From assembly GCF_039541915.1 (NCBI RefSeq), contig NZ_BAABHD010000012.1, forward strand, positions 62,001 to 126,000: a DNA stretch of 64,000 nt, given 5' to 3'. A program made the position numbers and the translations under genes. The notes under the pieces are model-generated. The model worked only from the letters and a program-made list of their open reading frames with translations. It was not told where the DNA came from and did no database searches. Below, piece by piece: positions 53,439 to 61,915 of this stretch. Position 1 is the stretch's first letter, and each line of letters opens with the position of its first letter. Origin of the DNA: Nibrella saemangeumensis. Lineage in GTDB: Bacteria; Bacteroidota; Bacteroidia; Cytophagales; Spirosomataceae.

Positions 53439-54128
53439 TTACAAAGTTGATTTTAGTGACTGTATGGCTTCCTGAATGGAGGTAAGCTGAGGAGCCTGTT
53501 CGGGACGGTAGTTGCCGGCTAGCAACGGCTGCAAATTTGTTTCCAACTTGTTGATAAGGAGTTTAGACTGGTCAGGTACCTCTGTGCCTACCGGTGTTGT
53601 TGGACCTGTGCTTTGCAGCTCTTCCAGATCAATCCGTGCTTTTCTTAATTCAAGATGAACATTAACGAGGTTGGCAAGTGCCTTTAGCGCTTGTAATTTA
53701 TTGTCGGGCAGATTTCTGGGCCGGTTGTCGATCACGCATAACGTTCCAAAGGCATGCCCAAGCGGATCAACAATCGGGACACCCGCGTAGAAAATAACTT
53801 TAGGATCGGTTAAGATAAGCGGATTGTCATGAAAGCGTTCATCATAGCGAGCATCTTCCACGATCAACATCTCATCCGGGTTGAGAATGGCATGGGAGCA
53901 GAATGTAAGCTCTCTGGGTGTATTTGTTACATCCATCCCGTACCTGGATTTTGTCCATTGCCGGTTTTCTTCAACCAAGTTTAGCAGGGCAATTGGCGTA
54001 CCGGTTATTTCGGCAGCAATCCGTGTTATATCATCATAGGCTTCTTCCGGTAAAGTATCCAAAATCTGGTACTCTCTTAAAGCTCTAAGACGCTCAGCTT
54101 CATTGTCGGGTTTTGCAGCGTATTTCAT
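53439..54128 (-). CDS. Solo GAF-domain protein (copy A)
   Basis: A 229-residue protein. Residues ~10-165 are a GAF domain of a type usually found at the N-terminus of histidine kinases and GGDEF proteins: YQILDTLPEEAYDDITRIAA, ITGTPIALLNLVEENRQWTK, FCSHAIL and FYAGVPIVDPLGHAFGTLCV. A short coiled coil (LELRKARIDLEELQ) and a linker to a helical C-terminal part (QPLLAGNYRPEQAPQLTSIQ) follow; there is no output domain. It is closely related to the neighbouring copy B, separated by ~150 bases and on the same strand. Confidence 0.87.
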   Translation of the reverse strand: MKYAAKPDNEAERLRALREYQILDTLPEEAYDDITRIAAEITGTPIALLNLVEENRQWTKSRYGMDVTNTPRELTFCSHAILNPDEMLIVEDARYDERFHDNPLILTDPKVIFYAGVPIVDPLGHAFGTLCVIDNRPRNLPDNKLQALKALANLVNVHLELRKARIDLEELQSTGPTTPVGTEVPDQSKLLINKLETNLQPLLAGNYRPEQAPQLTSIQEAIQSLKSTL

Positions 54129-54276
54129 GTACTGATGCTTATCTATTTGTAGTACCTAGAATAACCGATCTGAGAGATGACTGTTTTCCTATTGCGCAAT
54201 TCGCGTTGAAAACTGCAACATAACAAAATACAGAAGTATCTAAGCACAAGAGCTTTTTACGTGACTTTCCTATTTG

Positions 54277-54984
54277 TTATCTCGATGAATTCAATACACT
54301 TTTAAGCGTAGTTACAGTCTGCTGGAGTTTAGTTAACTGAGAGAGTTGTTCAGGTTCGGGATTGTTGTCAAGTAGGGACCGAAGGTTTGTTTCAATCTGG
54401 CTGATCAGGGAAGAGGCTACGACGGGAGCCGCGGAGGTGGTTACCGGAGGGACCTGGTTTACGCCCGAGCGTGTTTGATCAAGTTCGAGTTTAGTCTTTC
54501 TCAACTCGAAATGCGCGTTCACCAGTTTCGCCAGTGCTTTAAGTCCTAACAGCTTGTTCTCAGGTAGCGACCGTGGCCTGTTATCAATCACGCACAGACT
54601 TCCTAATGCATGGCCACCTGCATCTACAATCGGGACACCTGCGTAAAAAACTATGTGAGGATCACCCGTTGTCAGCGGGTTATCATGAAAGCGTTCGTCG
54701 TATCGGGCATCTTCCACTACCATTATTTCATCCGGATTCAGAATGGAATGGGCGCAGAAAGCCTGATCCCTTGGTATTTCGGTAAGATCTATTCCCTGCT
54801 TTGACTTAGTCCATTGCCGGTTTTCATCAACCAAATTTAAAAGGGCAATGGGAGTACCGGTAATTTCGGAAGCTATGCGGGTAATATCATCGTAGACCTC
54901 CTCAGGTAAGGTGTCCAGAATCTTATATTGAGCCAAGGCTTTCAGACGCTCAGCCTCATTAGGAGGTAAAGGTGCAGGCTTCAT
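54277..54984 (-). CDS. Solo GAF-domain protein (copy B)
   Basis: A 235-residue protein. Its N-terminal ~165 residues align almost without gaps with copy A (YKILDTLPEEVYDDITRIAS, FCAHSILNPDEIMVVEDARY, FYAGVPIVDAGGHALGSLCV). The linker differs (PPVTTSAAPVVASS), while the C-terminal helix pair (EPEQLSQLTKLQQTVTTLKS) is related. A ligand or redox sensing role is usual for GAF but nothing here identifies the ligand. Copies A and B arose by tandem duplication. Confidence 0.87.
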   Translation of the reverse strand: MKPAPLPPNEAERLKALAQYKILDTLPEEVYDDITRIASEITGTPIALLNLVDENRQWTKSKQGIDLTEIPRDQAFCAHSILNPDEIMVVEDARYDERFHDNPLTTGDPHIVFYAGVPIVDAGGHALGSLCVIDNRPRSLPENKLLGLKALAKLVNAHFELRKTKLELDQTRSGVNQVPPVTTSAAPVVASSLISQIETNLRSLLDNNPEPEQLSQLTKLQQTVTTLKSVLNSSR

Positions 54985-55224
54985 ACAAAAATTAAGTCTA
55001 TGTTGTTCTGTAGTACGGTTTACAAGTTTCTAAATAAGGAGTTTACAAAACTCTTATAGAATAGAATGGGCACCAATAGCCCTGCAATAAGCTTTTTTCT
55101 GTCTTTGCAAAGATTTAAAACTTGTTAAAATACGATTAGAAGATTGTTATAGAGAGGGATAACAATTTGTTTCATAAGATGGTTAAATCCATTAATATTG
55201 AAAGCTAGTTACATCAGTCATCAT

Positions 55225-56622
55225 ATGAACAGATCGTTCCTGCGCTCCCTCCAAATCTTTTTTATTATTCTAGATCTATTTGTACTAAACATTATCTATT
55301 TAGTCGCAGAGGGAATCTACGAGGAGAGTGCCGAATCAAAAGAGTTTTATCGGTATGTCCAATTTTGGATATTAGCTAACTGGTTCTGGATTACACTAAC
55401 GGCAATTGGGGGAGTATATGCTGCCCGGAATATTCTGTATTTTGAGCCTTTTATGCGGAGGACCATGCGAATGTTCGCAATATGGGCTCTTCTATCCTTA
55501 GCTTACCTTTTTCTGCCCCGGCGTGTAGAACTCTCACAGCCTCTGGTTTTTACAACGGTTGGTTTTTTTCTTTTGGGACTTATTTTTAACCGGTTTCTCT
55601 ATTTAGGTATCCGCATCTGGATTAAACGAGAGGTGCATTTAAGCCGAAAAATCCTGATCCTTGGTTTTAACGATCTAGCCAGGAGCGTGGCTAAATTTCT
55701 GGAAGAGGAACAATTTGGCATTAAGGTAGTAGGCTTTATCGACGAAACCGGCAGAATCAGGAGTGCTGAAACGGCCAGCCATCCAGTATACCCAAATCTT
55801 GACGACACTCTACGAGTTTCCAGGCAATTGCGGGTAAATGAGATTTACTCCACCATTATGCCGGAAAACAACGCTAAGGTTTATAAAATTATGGAGCAGG
55901 CCGAAAAAGATTTGATTCGGTTCCGGGTAGTGGCTGATTTTCAAAGTTTTATAAATAAGCCTGTCTATGTTGATTTCCTGAGGGATGTGCCTATTCTTTC
56001 TGTTCGGCGGGAACCTTTGGAAGAAGTCATCAACCGGTTTAACAAACGCTTATTTGATATAGTCTTTAGTTTATTTGTCACCATATTTATACTCTCCTGG
56101 CTCGTACCAATATTGGGCTTGTTAATCTACCTCGAATCACCAGGACCTATTTTATTTGTGCAGATCCGGGGTGGCAAAAACAATAAACCGTTCGGCTGCT
56201 ACAAGTTCAGGAGTATGACAGTAAATAAGGCAGCCGAAGCTGTACAGGCAACTAAGGGGGATAAGCGAGTCACTAAAATTGGCCGGATTATCCGAAAAAC
56301 CAGCCTGGATGAGTTTCCGCAGTTTATTAACGTATTAAAAGGGGAGATGAGCATTGTGGGGCCGCGTCCGCATATGCTGAAACATAACAAAGGTTTTGCC
56401 CTTATGGAGGAGCAGTACATGATCCGGCAGTTTCTGAAACCCGGAATCACCGGCTGGGCGCAGGTGAACGGCTACCGGGGCGAGATCACCCAACTTGAGC
56501 ACATCAAAAAACGGGTGGAATACGACCTTTATTACTTAGAGAACTGGAGCCTGTGGCTTGACTTCAAAATTGTGTTCTTAACGGTTTACAATGTCTTCAA
56601 AGGGGAGGAAATGGCCTATTAA
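55225..56622 (+). CDS. Undecaprenyl-phosphate sugar phosphotransferase (WcaJ/WbaP-like)
   Basis: A 465-residue protein. Four to five N-terminal helices and a CoA-binding-like Rossmann domain (RKILILGFNDLARSVAKFLE) precede the sugar transferase domain: FNKRLFDIVFSLFVTIFILS, PGPILFVQIRGGKNNKPFGC, KFRSMTVNKA, RKTSLDEFPQFINVLKGEMS, VGPRPHM and KPGITGWAQVNGYRGE. It transfers sugar-1-phosphate to undecaprenyl phosphate, the first step of repeat-unit synthesis. A TTG nine codons upstream is a less likely start. The gene lies apart from the main cluster, behind the GAF genes. Confidence 0.93.
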   Translation: MNRSFLRSLQIFFIILDLFVLNIIYLVAEGIYEESAESKEFYRYVQFWILANWFWITLTAIGGVYAARNILYFEPFMRRTMRMFAIWALLSLAYLFLPRRVELSQPLVFTTVGFFLLGLIFNRFLYLGIRIWIKREVHLSRKILILGFNDLARSVAKFLEEEQFGIKVVGFIDETGRIRSAETASHPVYPNLDDTLRVSRQLRVNEIYSTIMPENNAKVYKIMEQAEKDLIRFRVVADFQSFINKPVYVDFLRDVPILSVRREPLEEVINRFNKRLFDIVFSLFVTIFILSWLVPILGLLIYLESPGPILFVQIRGGKNNKPFGCYKFRSMTVNKAAEAVQATKGDKRVTKIGRIIRKTSLDEFPQFINVLKGEMSIVGPRPHMLKHNKGFALMEEQYMIRQFLKPGITGWAQVNGYRGEITQLEHIKKRVEYDLYYLENWSLWLDFKIVFLTVYNVFKGEEMAY

Positions 56623-56625
56623 GAA

Positions 56626-56662
56626 TTTGAGGTCTCAAGTTGTCGCAACTTGAGACCTCAAA
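56626..56662. terminator. Hairpin between convergent genes
   Basis: Perfect 17-bp arms at 56626-56642 and 56646-56662 with a 3-base loop (TTTGAGGTCTCAAGTTG and complement). It ends the glycosylphosphotransferase gene and the GH16 gene from either side. The sequence resembles the TCAAGT/CTCAGG units at 7903-7979. Confidence 0.85.
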
Positions 56663-56686
56663 AACAAAATCTTTTGATACAGCTAA

Positions 56687-57679
56687 TTATCTGGTATATA
56701 CTTTCACCCAATCCACCAGCATAGTGTAATTATCAGTGGCTAGACGTCGGTCTTCGATTTCTTGCACTGTTGGGTTGGCGTTAGTGCCGGTAAAATTGTA
56801 ATAGAAGTTTCCACCAACGGCTAAGTTCAGGGTTACTTTCTGCTTTTTACCAAAAAGGTTTGGTACATAACTCCCGGTATTTTTGGCAACCTGAACACCA
56901 TCAAGGTAAAAGGTAAGAGCATCTTTTGTCCAGATTACCTCATAGATATGCCAGCAGTCGGTCAGGCTTGATCCAGTGGTGATATACGTTTCCTGATCCC
57001 GAACCAGGTTTTGATTAGCCCGTCGACCGTAGAAATAGTTAGTCTGAAACTTAGTTGGCTCATGACCACGGGCTTCCAGGATATCAATTTCGCCATTAGT
57101 TGGCCAGTTGTCGCCATATGACCAGAAAGCCGGCCACATCCCAAAACCACTCGGTAGCTTTATACGGGCAACCATCCGGACCTGAGTTTTAGTGGTGTTC
57201 GGTCCAACCATTAGTTTTGATTCGATGCGAGCTGCGGTGTAACTAAAGCTAGTAGGAGTCGCGTCTATATCCTGGCGGTATTTAGGTCCTGTAACATTTT
57301 CCCGAATCGCCTTTATTTGAAGATAACTGTTTTCTCCATCCTGCGTTACTGTCAAATTTTCCGGATCGGAGGTAAACATCTGCAGTTCATTGTTAAAAGC
57401 TCCACCAACCCAGACATTCCAGGGAGAATTTGGATCTTCATTTTTGGGGCTAGTAGTAAAATCATCATTGATTATTGGAGTACCCCAGCCTGTTAGATCG
57501 ACAGTTTGGATGTCACAACTACCAGGAATAGTAGCGACAAAAGCGTTAGCCTTTGATTTAGGAGTTATTACAGTTGGTTGCACAAGCTCAGGTAGCGGCT
57601 CACAACCGATAAGTACTGTACTGATTAAAAAAGGAAATAGCAAAGTTTTCAGAGATTGGGTAAAACGTACAAGGTTCAT
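56687..57679 (-). CDS. Glycoside hydrolase family 16 lipoprotein
   Basis: A 330-residue protein. The lipobox is LIGC (cysteine 26). The GH16 domain runs from about residue 65; its catalytic motif GEIDILEARG gives nucleophile E197, D199 and acid/base E202. RMVARIKLPSGFGMWPAFWS and WHIYEVIWTKDALTFYLDGV are typical. GH16 enzymes cut beta-1,3- or beta-1,4-glucans and galactans; the substrate is not certain, though laminarin-like glucans are common for this type. Its place at the end of the exopolysaccharide locus suggests trimming of the product. An inverted repeat lies just upstream of the start. Confidence 0.92.
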   Translation of the reverse strand: MNLVRFTQSLKTLLFPFLISTVLIGCEPLPELVQPTVITPKSKANAFVATIPGSCDIQTVDLTGWGTPIINDDFTTSPKNEDPNSPWNVWVGGAFNNELQMFTSDPENLTVTQDGENSYLQIKAIRENVTGPKYRQDIDATPTSFSYTAARIESKLMVGPNTTKTQVRMVARIKLPSGFGMWPAFWSYGDNWPTNGEIDILEARGHEPTKFQTNYFYGRRANQNLVRDQETYITTGSSLTDCWHIYEVIWTKDALTFYLDGVQVAKNTGSYVPNLFGKKQKVTLNLAVGGNFYYNFTGTNANPTVQEIEDRRLATDNYTMLVDWVKVYTR

Positions 57680-57684
57680 TACGT

Positions 57685-57716
57685 ATTTGGGTTAAAAAGT
57701 TGTTAACCCAAATTTA
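57685..57716 (-). promoter_or_regulatory. Promoter box with overlapping inverted repeat upstream of GH16
   Basis: ATTTGGGTTAA at 57685-57695 and its exact complement at 57703-57713 are separated by 7 bases. On the minus strand TAAATTTG (57716-57709) matches the TAnnTTTG box and overlaps the distal arm. The ATG is at 57679. An operator or a leader hairpin is possible. Confidence 0.55.
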
Positions 57717-58001
57717 TGGGCCTTTAACCTCGTTTTAATCGAAGTTTTGAGCGAACGGTCCAAATTTGTTTTTTTAACAATATGTTATAAAATATTTTGT
57801 GGTTTGCCATTTAGTAAATAAGATATTTTGTTAAATTGCTTGTTTTTCGTTTTAATTAAATTTTAATCGATTCTCAAATTTTTAACTGCTCTATAATCTG
57901 GATGATGGCTGTAGCCCACAGCGGACTCCAGAAAATTTGAGGCATACTGCGTTGGGCGAGTTTGTTTACTATAAGTAAATAATACTACTTATTCGGTCTC
58001 A
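57717..58001. other. AT-rich intergenic region
   Basis: About 285 bases beyond the GH16 promoter, with runs of T and no ORF, RNA gene or repeat that I can support. Confidence 0.4.
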
Positions 58002-58481
58002 TTAAACTGGTTTCGCAGATCCATTGGCTGCCTCCTCTTTCAGTTTATCCGCCGTATCCTTAATGGCTTCTTCAACCGAGTGCGACTTGCGCAGGTCGGT
58101 GGCTTTTTGGGTGAGCTCCGCCATAGCGCAGTAGTGTTTATAAAGAATATCTAGTTCCTCTTCGGTCAAAGTCTCGGCCGCCACCAGGCGGTTGCTGGCT
58201 CCCTTAGTAGCCGCGATCAGCTCATTTAGTTTTAGCTGGACGGATTTGGATTCTTTATTCTGCGCTTTCTGAATGACAAACACCATCAGAAAGGTTACTA
58301 TGGTCGTACCAGTATTAATGACCAGTTGCCAGCTTTCCGAGTAGCCAAAAAATGGGCCTGTCAACGCCCAGATAATAACAGCCAGCAGGGCTAAAACAAA
58401 TGCGGTTGAGGTGCCAGTCGCTTTGGCTACCGCTGAGGCAAATCGTTCAAAGAAAGACGATGCCTGATGTTCTCCTTCCAT
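58002..58481 (-). CDS. Low-affinity iron permease family membrane protein
   Basis: A 159-residue protein. Two helices at about 25-47 and 54-75 include LALLAVIIWALTGPFFGYSE and INTGTTIVTFLMVFVIQKAQ, the core of the Fet4-like (PF04120) family, followed by NKESKSVQLKLNELI and a charged helical tail. The bacterial members are much shorter than yeast Fet4, and iron transport by them is not shown. A TTG three codons upstream is less likely than the ATG at 58481. Single gene. Confidence 0.88.
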   Translation of the reverse strand: MEGEHQASSFFERFASAVAKATGTSTAFVLALLAVIIWALTGPFFGYSESWQLVINTGTTIVTFLMVFVIQKAQNKESKSVQLKLNELIAATKGASNRLVAAETLTEEELDILYKHYCAMAELTQKATDLRKSHSVEEAIKDTADKLKEEAANGSAKPV

Positions 58482-58844
58482 AATGCACAAACGTTAAGTC
58501 AACTTTTACATATAACAATTCTTGTGCTAATATGTCCTGTTCTTTTATGTACGGACCCTAATTTGGCCATGTTTCCATATAGACCCGGTGGGAAGGGCTA
58601 TAAAAAAAACAAACCCGCTGTCAGGCGACGGCGGGTTGTAAGGCATATACTCAACGTTATGAAAACACTATATCTTATCTGTTACGGGGGGTAGAGAAAT
58701 CAGTTTTTGTTTCCTCTGATTGTCTATGACAAAGGTACGGCCGGAAACCGGACCCGGCATTGAAACGTCATTAAAAATGAAGCCGTTGAAGTTAAAAGGC
58801 TATGAAAAGAGGAAGATAGTACCCGCAGAAAAGGGATAGCAGGG
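58482..58844. other. Intergenic region with a minus-strand terminator
   Basis: About 360 bases. A 75-codon open frame on the plus strand has no family resemblance and runs across the terminator, so it was not called. No other element was found. Confidence 0.5.
58602..58636 (-). terminator. Rho-independent terminator downstream of the receiver-protein gene
   Basis: On the minus strand AACCCGC (58636-58630) and GCGGGTT (58618-58612) enclose an 11-base loop, followed by TGTTTTTTTTA. It is ~210 bases beyond the receiver gene stop. Confidence 0.75.
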
Positions 58845-59255
58845 CTAAACCTGGTCATCCAGGAAGGAAAACGCCAGTCGCTCCACCAGCTGATTCCACT
58901 CCGTGAAGTTGGCAGGTTTGATCAGAAAGCCGGTGGCTCCGTTGTCCAGGGCTTTGAAGTGGCCGGTCGGGTTCAAATCAGAGGACAGCAGGAAGACTGG
59001 TACGGGAAAGAGCCGGGGACTCCGGCGAACTTCTTCGACTACCTGTATGCCGTCCAGATCCGGCATGTGCCAGTCTACCAGAATCAGGGAAGGCAGCTGA
59101 TCAGATTGGCGGAGAAACGTAATCAGGCTTCGGCTGTCGTTGAACGTTTCGACCCGACAGGATGGCCTGAGTAGTCCAAATACCTGCCGGATCAGGTACA
59201 AATCATGATCGTTATCGTCCACAGCCAAAATAAGCGGGGGCTGGGCCATAGTCAA
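58845..59255 (-). CDS. Single-domain response regulator (CheY-like)
   Basis: A 136-residue receiver domain. The acidic pocket is VDDND (residues 12-16), the phosphorylated aspartate is in LILVDWHMPDLDGIQ (about residue 61), followed by the threonine/serine position LLSSD and the lysine in FLIKPAN. No output domain is present, so it acts through protein contacts. No histidine kinase is nearby. This type resembles the receivers that Bacteroidota place alone beside phytochrome or hybrid kinases elsewhere. Confidence 0.9.
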   Translation of the reverse strand: MTMAQPPLILAVDDNDHDLYLIRQVFGLLRPSCRVETFNDSRSLITFLRQSDQLPSLILVDWHMPDLDGIQVVEEVRRSPRLFPVPVFLLSSDLNPTGHFKALDNGATGFLIKPANFTEWNQLVERLAFSFLDDQV

Positions 59256-59443
59256 AATAGATTACTTAAAGGCGTAAAGGTAGGTATTTTCAGGAAACGC
59301 AATAAAGCGGGTCATTATCTTACTAGCTGGTCCTGCGTATAGTAGCTTGCCTGACATAGTATTTTAGTTTGTCCAGATGCGAAAAATTATACATCTATTT
59401 TTCAGGATACGCCAGTTAGCTGACAACTGACTGGATACAAATG

Positions 59444-59467
59444 AAAAAAGCCCTGACCAGAGGGCTT
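59444..59467 (-). terminator. Rho-independent terminator of tRNA-Met
   Basis: Stem AAGCCCT / AGGGCTT with a 6-base loop; on the minus strand it is followed by TTTTTTC. It begins 5 bases after the tRNA 3' end. Confidence 0.85.
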
Positions 59468-59471
59468 GCAG

Positions 59472-59545
59472 TAGCGGGGAGCAGGATCGAACTGCCGACC
59501 TTAGGGTTATGAATCCTACGCTCTAACCATCTGAGCTACCCCGCC
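59472..59545 (-). tRNA. tRNA-Met (anticodon CAT), elongator type
   Basis: 74 bases. Acceptor GGCGGGG pairs with CCCCGCT (one G-U), discriminator A, so it lacks the unpaired first base of initiator tRNA. The anticodon loop is TTCATAA. The anticodon stem TAGGA / CCCTA has an A-C mismatch at positions 31-39. A tRNA-Ile(CAU) cannot be fully excluded. CCA is not encoded. Confidence 0.9.
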
Positions 59546-59596
59546 GTTTTGTAGTGCAAATGTAGTAAAAAATAGCGCTCACGCAACGAGAGAGCG

Positions 59597-59628
59597 TTGA
59601 TTTTCGTTTTTTTTTTGCTTTACCTTTG
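59597..59628 (+). promoter_or_regulatory. Promoter of the START-like / LptF-G unit
   Basis: TTG at 59597-59599, a 21-base spacer rich in T, then TACCTTTG at 59621-59628, an exact TAnnTTTG box. The ATG is 26 bases downstream. Confidence 0.65.
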
Positions 59629-59653
59629 CTGCATACCCATTAAATGCCCTGAC

Positions 59654-60046
59654 ATGGAGAAGTATAAGTTTGTTGCGGAATATGAGCTTCGAGCCTCCCC
59701 TAAAATGCTTTTCCCGTACATTAGTACGGCATCCGGCTTATCGCAGTGGTTTGCTACCAAGGTCAACGTCCTGCCCGATCACCAGTATGACTTTTACTGG
59801 GACAATGAAAGTCACCCGGCCCGGCAGGTTTCCCTGCGCCAGAACAAAAGCGTTCGATTCGAATTCCTGGATACAGGGGAGAACGGCTCCGATAACAATT
59901 ACGTAGACTTCCGGGTCGATGTCAGTGAATTAACCCAATCGACCTTTCTGCGGGTTACCGACTATTCCGCCAACAACGACGCCGATGAACTCAAATCGCT
60001 CTGGAACGGTTTGTTAGAAAAGCTGAAAGAGATTGTTGGGAGTTAA
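59654..60046 (+). CDS. START-like/SRPBCC domain protein
   Basis: A 130-residue protein that begins KYKFVAEYELRASPKMLFPY and contains LSQWFATKVNVL, both typical of the START-like domain found across Bacteroidota (SRPBCC fold, a hydrophobic ligand cavity). Ligand unknown. A longer frame from 59597 overlaps the promoter, so 59654 was chosen. The stop is directly followed by the ATG of the LptF/G permease gene, which suggests a link to the outer-membrane lipid pathway. Confidence 0.88.
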   Translation: MEKYKFVAEYELRASPKMLFPYISTASGLSQWFATKVNVLPDHQYDFYWDNESHPARQVSLRQNKSVRFEFLDTGENGSDNNYVDFRVDVSELTQSTFLRVTDYSANNDADELKSLWNGLLEKLKEIVGS

Positions 60047-61555
60047 ATGAAGAAGGTAGATAAACTGGTCATAAAGTCGTTTTGGGGGCCTTTTGTGCTC
60101 ACACTCTGCGTGGTGATCTTTATTTTCCTCATGCGGCTTTTGATGTTTTATGTCGATCAGTTTGTCTCCAAGGATATTGATCTGATTACATTTGGTCAAA
60201 TACTGTTTTACTTCTCCCTGAACACCATTCCGGTAGCGCTGCCGCTGGCTGTGCTGTTGTCGTCATTGATGACGTACGGCAACCTGGGCGAATTCTTTGA
60301 ACTGACAGCGCTTAAAAGTGCCGGCATCTCGCTGACCAGGGCTATGCGGCCGTTGCTGATCGTTGCTTTCGGTATCAGTATTTTTTCGTTCTGGTTTAAT
60401 AATAAAGTAGCCCCCTGGGCCAATCTCAAAGGGTATAGCCTGCTATATGATATCAAAATGGCCAAGGCTTCCCTGAACCTGAAGGAAGGAATATTCTATA
60501 ACGATCTGCCCGGCTACAGTATTAAGGTGGAAAAGAAAATGCCCGACGGCGTCACGCTGAAAGGCCTGGTCATCTACAAACATCCAACATCGGGGATCGA
60601 AACCGGAAACCGTGAGATCATTCTGGCCGATTCGGGTAAGATGTTTACCGATCCCGACAAAACCTACCTGGTATTTGAGCTGTACAACGGGAATGATTAT
60701 CAGGAGTACGGGGAGCCTGGCCGGATGTCGTATACAAGTACCGGTACCCAGAGTCAGGCATCCCAGTTTATGCGGAATACGTTTAATCATTATAAGCTTG
60801 TGGTTAGTCTGGAATCCTTTGGGCTGAAACGCACGGAAGAGGATCAATTCCAGTACCATGAGTACATGAAGAACCTGAATGAGCTGGCTATGCTCACCGA
60901 TTCGCTTAAAAAAGATTTCAAGCAGTCAAGCCTGAATGTAGCTAATACCTCGCGGCAGTATTTTACGTACCAGTTCAAGCCCGATGCCGTTACGCAGGCA
61001 AAAAAGGTAACGGAGGGGGCCTGGGTTGATTCGCTTCTGGCAAAGCACCGCTTCCGGCCTATGGAACTGAAGCAAACGGCTCTCGGTCAGGCGCAGAATA
61101 TGCTGTCCCATGCCTCTTCCAACGCACTCTATCTTGTAGAAAAAGAAAAGACGGTTTTCCGGTATGAACTGGAAAGCCACCATAAATTTACGCAGGCTAT
61201 TTCGGTCTTTATTATGTTTCTGATCGGAGCACCCCTGGGCGCGATTATCCGGAAAGGGGGCTTTGGTCTGCCTGTACTGGTTTCGATCATATTCTTTATC
61301 CTCTTATACGTGCTGACGCTGACCGGCGACAAATACGCCAAAGACGGTCTGGTATGGGTGCCGGTGGGAGCTTGGATGGCCAACGTGGTCCTGTTTCCCA
61401 TTGGCCTTTACTTTATGCGGCAGGCCCGGCATGATTCCCGCCTGTTTGACAAAGACGTATATACCATTGCGCTGGAGCGGCTAAAAAAGAAGTGGCGGGC
61501 GCGTTTCGCTTCTGCCCCTGTGGAGACCGCTACGGAAGATAATTTAGTGGAATAA
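60047..61555 (+). CDS. LptF/LptG family permease
   Basis: A 502-residue inner-membrane protein. Three N-terminal helices (VKSFWGPFVLTLCVVIFIFL onward), a large periplasmic domain and three C-terminal helices (QAISVFIMFLIGAPLGAIIR, FGLPVLVSIIFFILLYVLTL) fit the YjgP/YjgQ family. LptF and LptG drive LPS extraction with the LptB ATPase. The periplasmic domain is longer than in E. coli (LptF ~366 residues), as in other Bacteroidota. No other lpt gene is in the window. Confidence 0.93.
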   Translation: MKKVDKLVIKSFWGPFVLTLCVVIFIFLMRLLMFYVDQFVSKDIDLITFGQILFYFSLNTIPVALPLAVLLSSLMTYGNLGEFFELTALKSAGISLTRAMRPLLIVAFGISIFSFWFNNKVAPWANLKGYSLLYDIKMAKASLNLKEGIFYNDLPGYSIKVEKKMPDGVTLKGLVIYKHPTSGIETGNREIILADSGKMFTDPDKTYLVFELYNGNDYQEYGEPGRMSYTSTGTQSQASQFMRNTFNHYKLVVSLESFGLKRTEEDQFQYHEYMKNLNELAMLTDSLKKDFKQSSLNVANTSRQYFTYQFKPDAVTQAKKVTEGAWVDSLLAKHRFRPMELKQTALGQAQNMLSHASSNALYLVEKEKTVFRYELESHHKFTQAISVFIMFLIGAPLGAIIRKGGFGLPVLVSIIFFILLYVLTLTGDKYAKDGLVWVPVGAWMANVVLFPIGLYFMRQARHDSRLFDKDVYTIALERLKKKWRARFASAPVETATEDNLVE

Positions 61556-61581
61556 ACCTGGCATTTGGCTGCGAAATTTGC

Positions 61582-61589
61582 TATCTTTG
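61582..61589 (+). promoter_or_regulatory. -7 promoter box upstream of rpsO
   Basis: TATCTTTG matches TAnnTTTG exactly, 38 bases before the rpsO ATG. The TTTG at 61564-61567 is closer (14 bases) than usual, so the -33 element is uncertain. Confidence 0.6.
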
Positions 61590-61627
61590 CGGCTGCTAAA
61601 TTTTTTTGTAACAAACGCTGTCTGCAG

Positions 61628-61903
61628 ATGTATTTAACGACCGAAAAAAAACAGGAAATTTTTTCTAACCAGGGTTTCCAGAAACAAGCAGGAGACACTG
61701 GTTCGGCCGAATCCCAGATTGCGCTGTTCACGTACCGGATCAATCACCTGACCGAACATTTAAAAGTTCATAAGCATGATTACAGCACCCGTCAGGGCCT
61801 GCTGAAACTGGTAGGTAAGCGCAGAAGACTGTTGGATTACCTGATCAAGAAGGATATTACCCGGTACCGCACTATTATTGCCGAGCTGGGCATCCGGAAA
61901 TAA
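61628..61903 (+). CDS. rpsO: 30S ribosomal protein S15
   Basis: A 91-residue protein binding 16S rRNA. GDTGSAESQIALFTYRINHL and HSTRQGLLKL-type sequence (HDYSTRQGLLKLVGKRRRLL) are the conserved rRNA-binding parts. The start at 61628 gives the normal length; a longer frame reaches to 61565 through the promoter. A strong terminator follows at 61916, so most transcripts stop before pnp. The rpsO-pnp order is common in bacteria. Confidence 0.97.
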   Translation: MYLTTEKKQEIFSNQGFQKQAGDTGSAESQIALFTYRINHLTEHLKVHKHDYSTRQGLLKLVGKRRRLLDYLIKKDITRYRTIIAELGIRK

Positions 61904-61915
61904 CCAGCCATTCGT

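Noticed and set aside
58467..58694. A 75-codon frame in the intergenic region
   Set aside because: It overlaps the start of the iron-permease-like gene on the other strand and runs through an intrinsic terminator; the protein has no family features.
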